DNA from: Candidimonas sp. SYP-B2681
GTDB taxonomy: Bacteria; Pseudomonadota; Gammaproteobacteria; Burkholderiales; Burkholderiaceae_B
NCBI RefSeq assembly: GCF_003971065.1
Contig: NZ_RYDV01000004.1
Span: forward strand, 62,001-126,000
Direction of reading: 5' to 3'
Length of the DNA: 64,000 nucleotides
Every line of letters starts with the position of its first letter. Position 1 is the stretch's first letter. Both the position numbers and the translations under genes were made by a program. The notes beneath the pieces are model-generated. The model worked only from the letters and a program-made list of their open reading frames with translations. It did not search any database and was not told the DNA's origin. Below are positions 62,059 to 64,000 of this stretch, in pieces.

Positions 62059-63558
62059 TTACGCCACCTGAAATGCTTCCCCGCAAGGATCCAGCCTTAT
62101 TCCAACCGGCAAATTCTTCCACGGCAGCTCCTTCAGGATCATCGGCATAGAGCCGGGTGCCGCGCCGACGATGATTTCTTCAGCGATCGGGGTGAAGTCG
62201 GCACGAAAATGAACTGCGCTTTTGACGACGAGGATGGCTTGTTCGGTTGGCTCGACACCGACGAACCGGAACATGGACTGATCCGCCATCTGTACTTTTT
62301 GCGACGCCAACACCACGCGAACACCTTCGATCAGCAGGCAGGCCGACAAACCCATATCGAGGTTGAAGCCATGATAATAAGGCCCGGTGGCCGGTGTTTT
62401 TCCGTCTGACAGTCGTTCGATAAGGAAGTCGCCTTCGAAGGGTTGGTCGTCAGCAAGGCCGGCGTTGCCGCCAATCGCGATGCGAATGCGCTGGCCTTCT
62501 CCGGCGGCGTGGATTTTCGCGGCCGCAGCCGGATCGATGATCAAGCCGATGGCGGCGCGTTCTGCCTTATTGCGCAATAAGGCGCGCAGCATGCCCGTGG
62601 TGTCGGAATTACTGCCCGCGCCCGGATTGTCTTGGGCATCGGCAATGACGATGGGCTTGGAACTGCTCAGCGATTTTTCCATGGCGTACTTCACGGCTTC
62701 ATCCGCGCTGTAGAGCTTGCCGGCGAACAATGCTTCCGCCGCGTTCACGGCCGCCTCCAGCTGATCGGCAGCCGCATCCGCGCTGAGCTGGTCGTCAGCA
62801 TACGCCCAGATGACGGGAGAACATTCTTTGAAGTCGGCGGCCGGAAAGCCCGTCGTGAAAGACACGTGGGTGACGTCTTTTTCAAGCGCTTCCAGTTGCT
62901 GATACAGTCCTTTGGACGGTTCGATGTCGGTGCACTGCCAGCAAATAGGAATCAGGAAAGGCAAACGGCGTATTGCCACCTTAGGCCGCAGGCCCGTCGC
63001 CAGGCGCCGCTGCAGTTGCTGGTATGCCCGCGCGCCGGTTTCCGCCATATCCACATGAGGGTAGGTGCGATAGGCCACCAGAATGTCGGCTTCGCGCAGC
63101 ATTTGCGAGGTCACGTTGGCATGCAGGTCAAGGCTGGCCACGATAGGCACATCGGGCCCGACCACAGCGCGCACCCGGCGCAGTAGTTCACCTTCGCCAT
63201 CGTCAAACGTTTGCGCCACCATGGCACCATGCAAGTCCAGATACACCGCATCAACGGGTAAGGCGGCGCTGATGCCATCGACGATCATCGCGACAATACG
63301 TTCGTAAGTGTCGGCAGCAACGTGGGCCGACGGGCTGGCTGCGCACCAGGTAGTGGGAATGACCGTGTCGCCTGAATCCTGTGCGCACTTCACAAAACCG
63401 GCAGCGGGAATATTCGCGCCAGCGATCGCGGGCCAAATATCGTCGCGCGACACCAGGCCGGGCCAGCCGCCTCCCGCCAGGAAGGCGTCCCAATCGGCAA
63501 GATCAGGCGCAAACGTGTTGGTTTCGTGTTGAAAACCGCCATAAACGATACGTAGCAT
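62059..63558 (-). CDS. M81-family metallopeptidase (MlrC-like)
   Basis: The 499-residue protein has the MlrC/DUF1485 marks: GGFQHETNTFAP with a metal-binding His, YLDLHGAMVAQTFDDGEGEL, SLDLHANVT and an AYRTYPHVDMAETG segment. MlrC itself is known from microcystin degradation, but most members sit beside peptide ABC transporters as here and probably act on small peptides or amides. It follows the ABC ATPase gene by 83 bp. Confidence 0.92.
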   Translation of the reverse strand: MLRIVYGGFQHETNTFAPDLADWDAFLAGGGWPGLVSRDDIWPAIAGANIPAAGFVKCAQDSGDTVIPTTWCAASPSAHVAADTYERIVAMIVDGISAALPVDAVYLDLHGAMVAQTFDDGEGELLRRVRAVVGPDVPIVASLDLHANVTSQMLREADILVAYRTYPHVDMAETGARAYQQLQRRLATGLRPKVAIRRLPFLIPICWQCTDIEPSKGLYQQLEALEKDVTHVSFTTGFPAADFKECSPVIWAYADDQLSADAAADQLEAAVNAAEALFAGKLYSADEAVKYAMEKSLSSSKPIVIADAQDNPGAGSNSDTTGMLRALLRNKAERAAIGLIIDPAAAAKIHAAGEGQRIRIAIGGNAGLADDQPFEGDFLIERLSDGKTPATGPYYHGFNLDMGLSACLLIEGVRVVLASQKVQMADQSMFRFVGVEPTEQAILVVKSAVHFRADFTPIAEEIIVGAAPGSMPMILKELPWKNLPVGIRLDPCGEAFQVA

Positions 63559-63641
63559 AGGTATTTCTGCCTTTCATGAGTTGGTGTTGGCACCGCCTGC
63601 GGTGCTCGCTTCAAATAGTGGGTAGCTCCGGCCACACCTGC

Positions 63642-64000
63642 TTAGGCCGGCACCGGCCGAAAATTCTGGAAATCCCAACCGCGGCCGGGCGCGGCATTGA
63701 TCAGAGCCTTGGTGTAGTGTTGCTGGGGTTGGCTTAGCACTTGACGGGCGCTGCCCGATTCAACCACTTTGCCCTGCTGCATCACCACAATGGTGTCGCA
63801 AATTTGCGCGGCAACCCTAAGGTCGTGGGTAATGAATAACACCCCTACGCCGACGCGTTGGCGCACTTCCTCGAGCAGGTCCAGCACCTGGGCCTGTACG
63901 GAAACATCCAGCGCCGACACCGCTTCGTCGGCGACCAGCACATCGGGTTCCATGACCAGGGCGCGGGCGATGCAGATACGCTGGCGCTGGCCTCCGGAAA
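63642..64000 (-). CDS. Peptide ABC transporter ATP-binding protein (partial, N-terminus outside window)
   Basis: The C-terminal 118 residues of an OppF/DppF-type ATPase. The frame is open to the window edge and includes the signature SGGQRQRICIARAL, Walker B VLVADEAVSALD, the H-loop ITHDL and the oligopeptide-transporter C-terminal tail (PQQHYTKALI). It should power uptake of peptides; the associated M81 peptidase may use what is imported. Confidence 0.92.
   Translation of the reverse strand, partial: SGGQRQRICIARALVMEPDVLVADEAVSALDVSVQAQVLDLLEEVRQRVGVGVLFITHDLRVAAQICDTIVVMQQGKVVESGSARQVLSQPQQHYTKALINAAPGRGWDFQNFRPVPA

Overview
The window looks like the chromosome of a betaproteobacterium of the order Burkholderiales, most likely Alcaligenaceae. 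The main reason is the three Bug-type (TctC-like) solute receptors scattered among acyl-CoA catabolic genes, together with the typical mix of LysR/GntR regulators and type III CoA-transferases. No rRNA, tRNA, CRISPR array or intact insertion sequence was seen.

Positions 1-26206 form a secreted surface-protein locus. A type I secretion set (TolC, HlyD, ABC ATPase; 555-5036) is preceded by a SapC-family gene, giving the order SapC-ABC-HlyD-OMP known from the Campylobacter fetus S-layer locus sapCDEF. Seven probable substrates follow: an FG-GAP protein, two small and three large repeat proteins, and a trypsin-like protease with a Calx-beta domain. None has a Sec signal peptide or a single cysteine. 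Five of them carry a 35-41 residue repeat (YLxxNPDVAxAG...EGR), about 20 copies in all. The 917-residue protein at 21679-24432 is the best candidate for the main S-layer subunit; a second, orphan TolC gene lies beside it.

Positions 26460-43403 are a surface-glycan region. An eight-gene operon (26460-35621) starts with a HAD-UbiA fusion, a DprE1-like oxidase (frameshifted here) and a DprE2-like reductase. These are the three steps that make polyprenyl-phosphoryl-arabinose. The operon continues with a GT-C-like membrane protein, an epimerase, an FAD oxidoreductase, a GtrA protein and a flippase-like protein. A Wzx-type flippase, an O-antigen ligase/polymerase, two more large membrane glycosyltransferase-like proteins and a YdcF protein follow. 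The plausible joint role is building and attaching glycans to LPS and/or the secreted surface proteins; this is inference.

Positions 43477-44711 hold a HigBA-like toxin-antitoxin pair and a DUF45 peptidase. Positions 44807-59458 are three catabolic modules, each with its own Bug receptor: (i) nitronate monooxygenase, acyl-CoA dehydrogenase, reductase and acyl-CoA ligase; (ii) CoA-transferase, GntR regulator and enoyl-CoA hydratase; (iii) LysR regulator, citryl-CoA-lyase-like enzyme and CoA-transferase. Positions 59563-61865 return to glycan genes (a second O-antigen ligase paralogue and galE). The window ends with an M81 peptidase and the end of an oligopeptide ABC-transporter ATPase gene.
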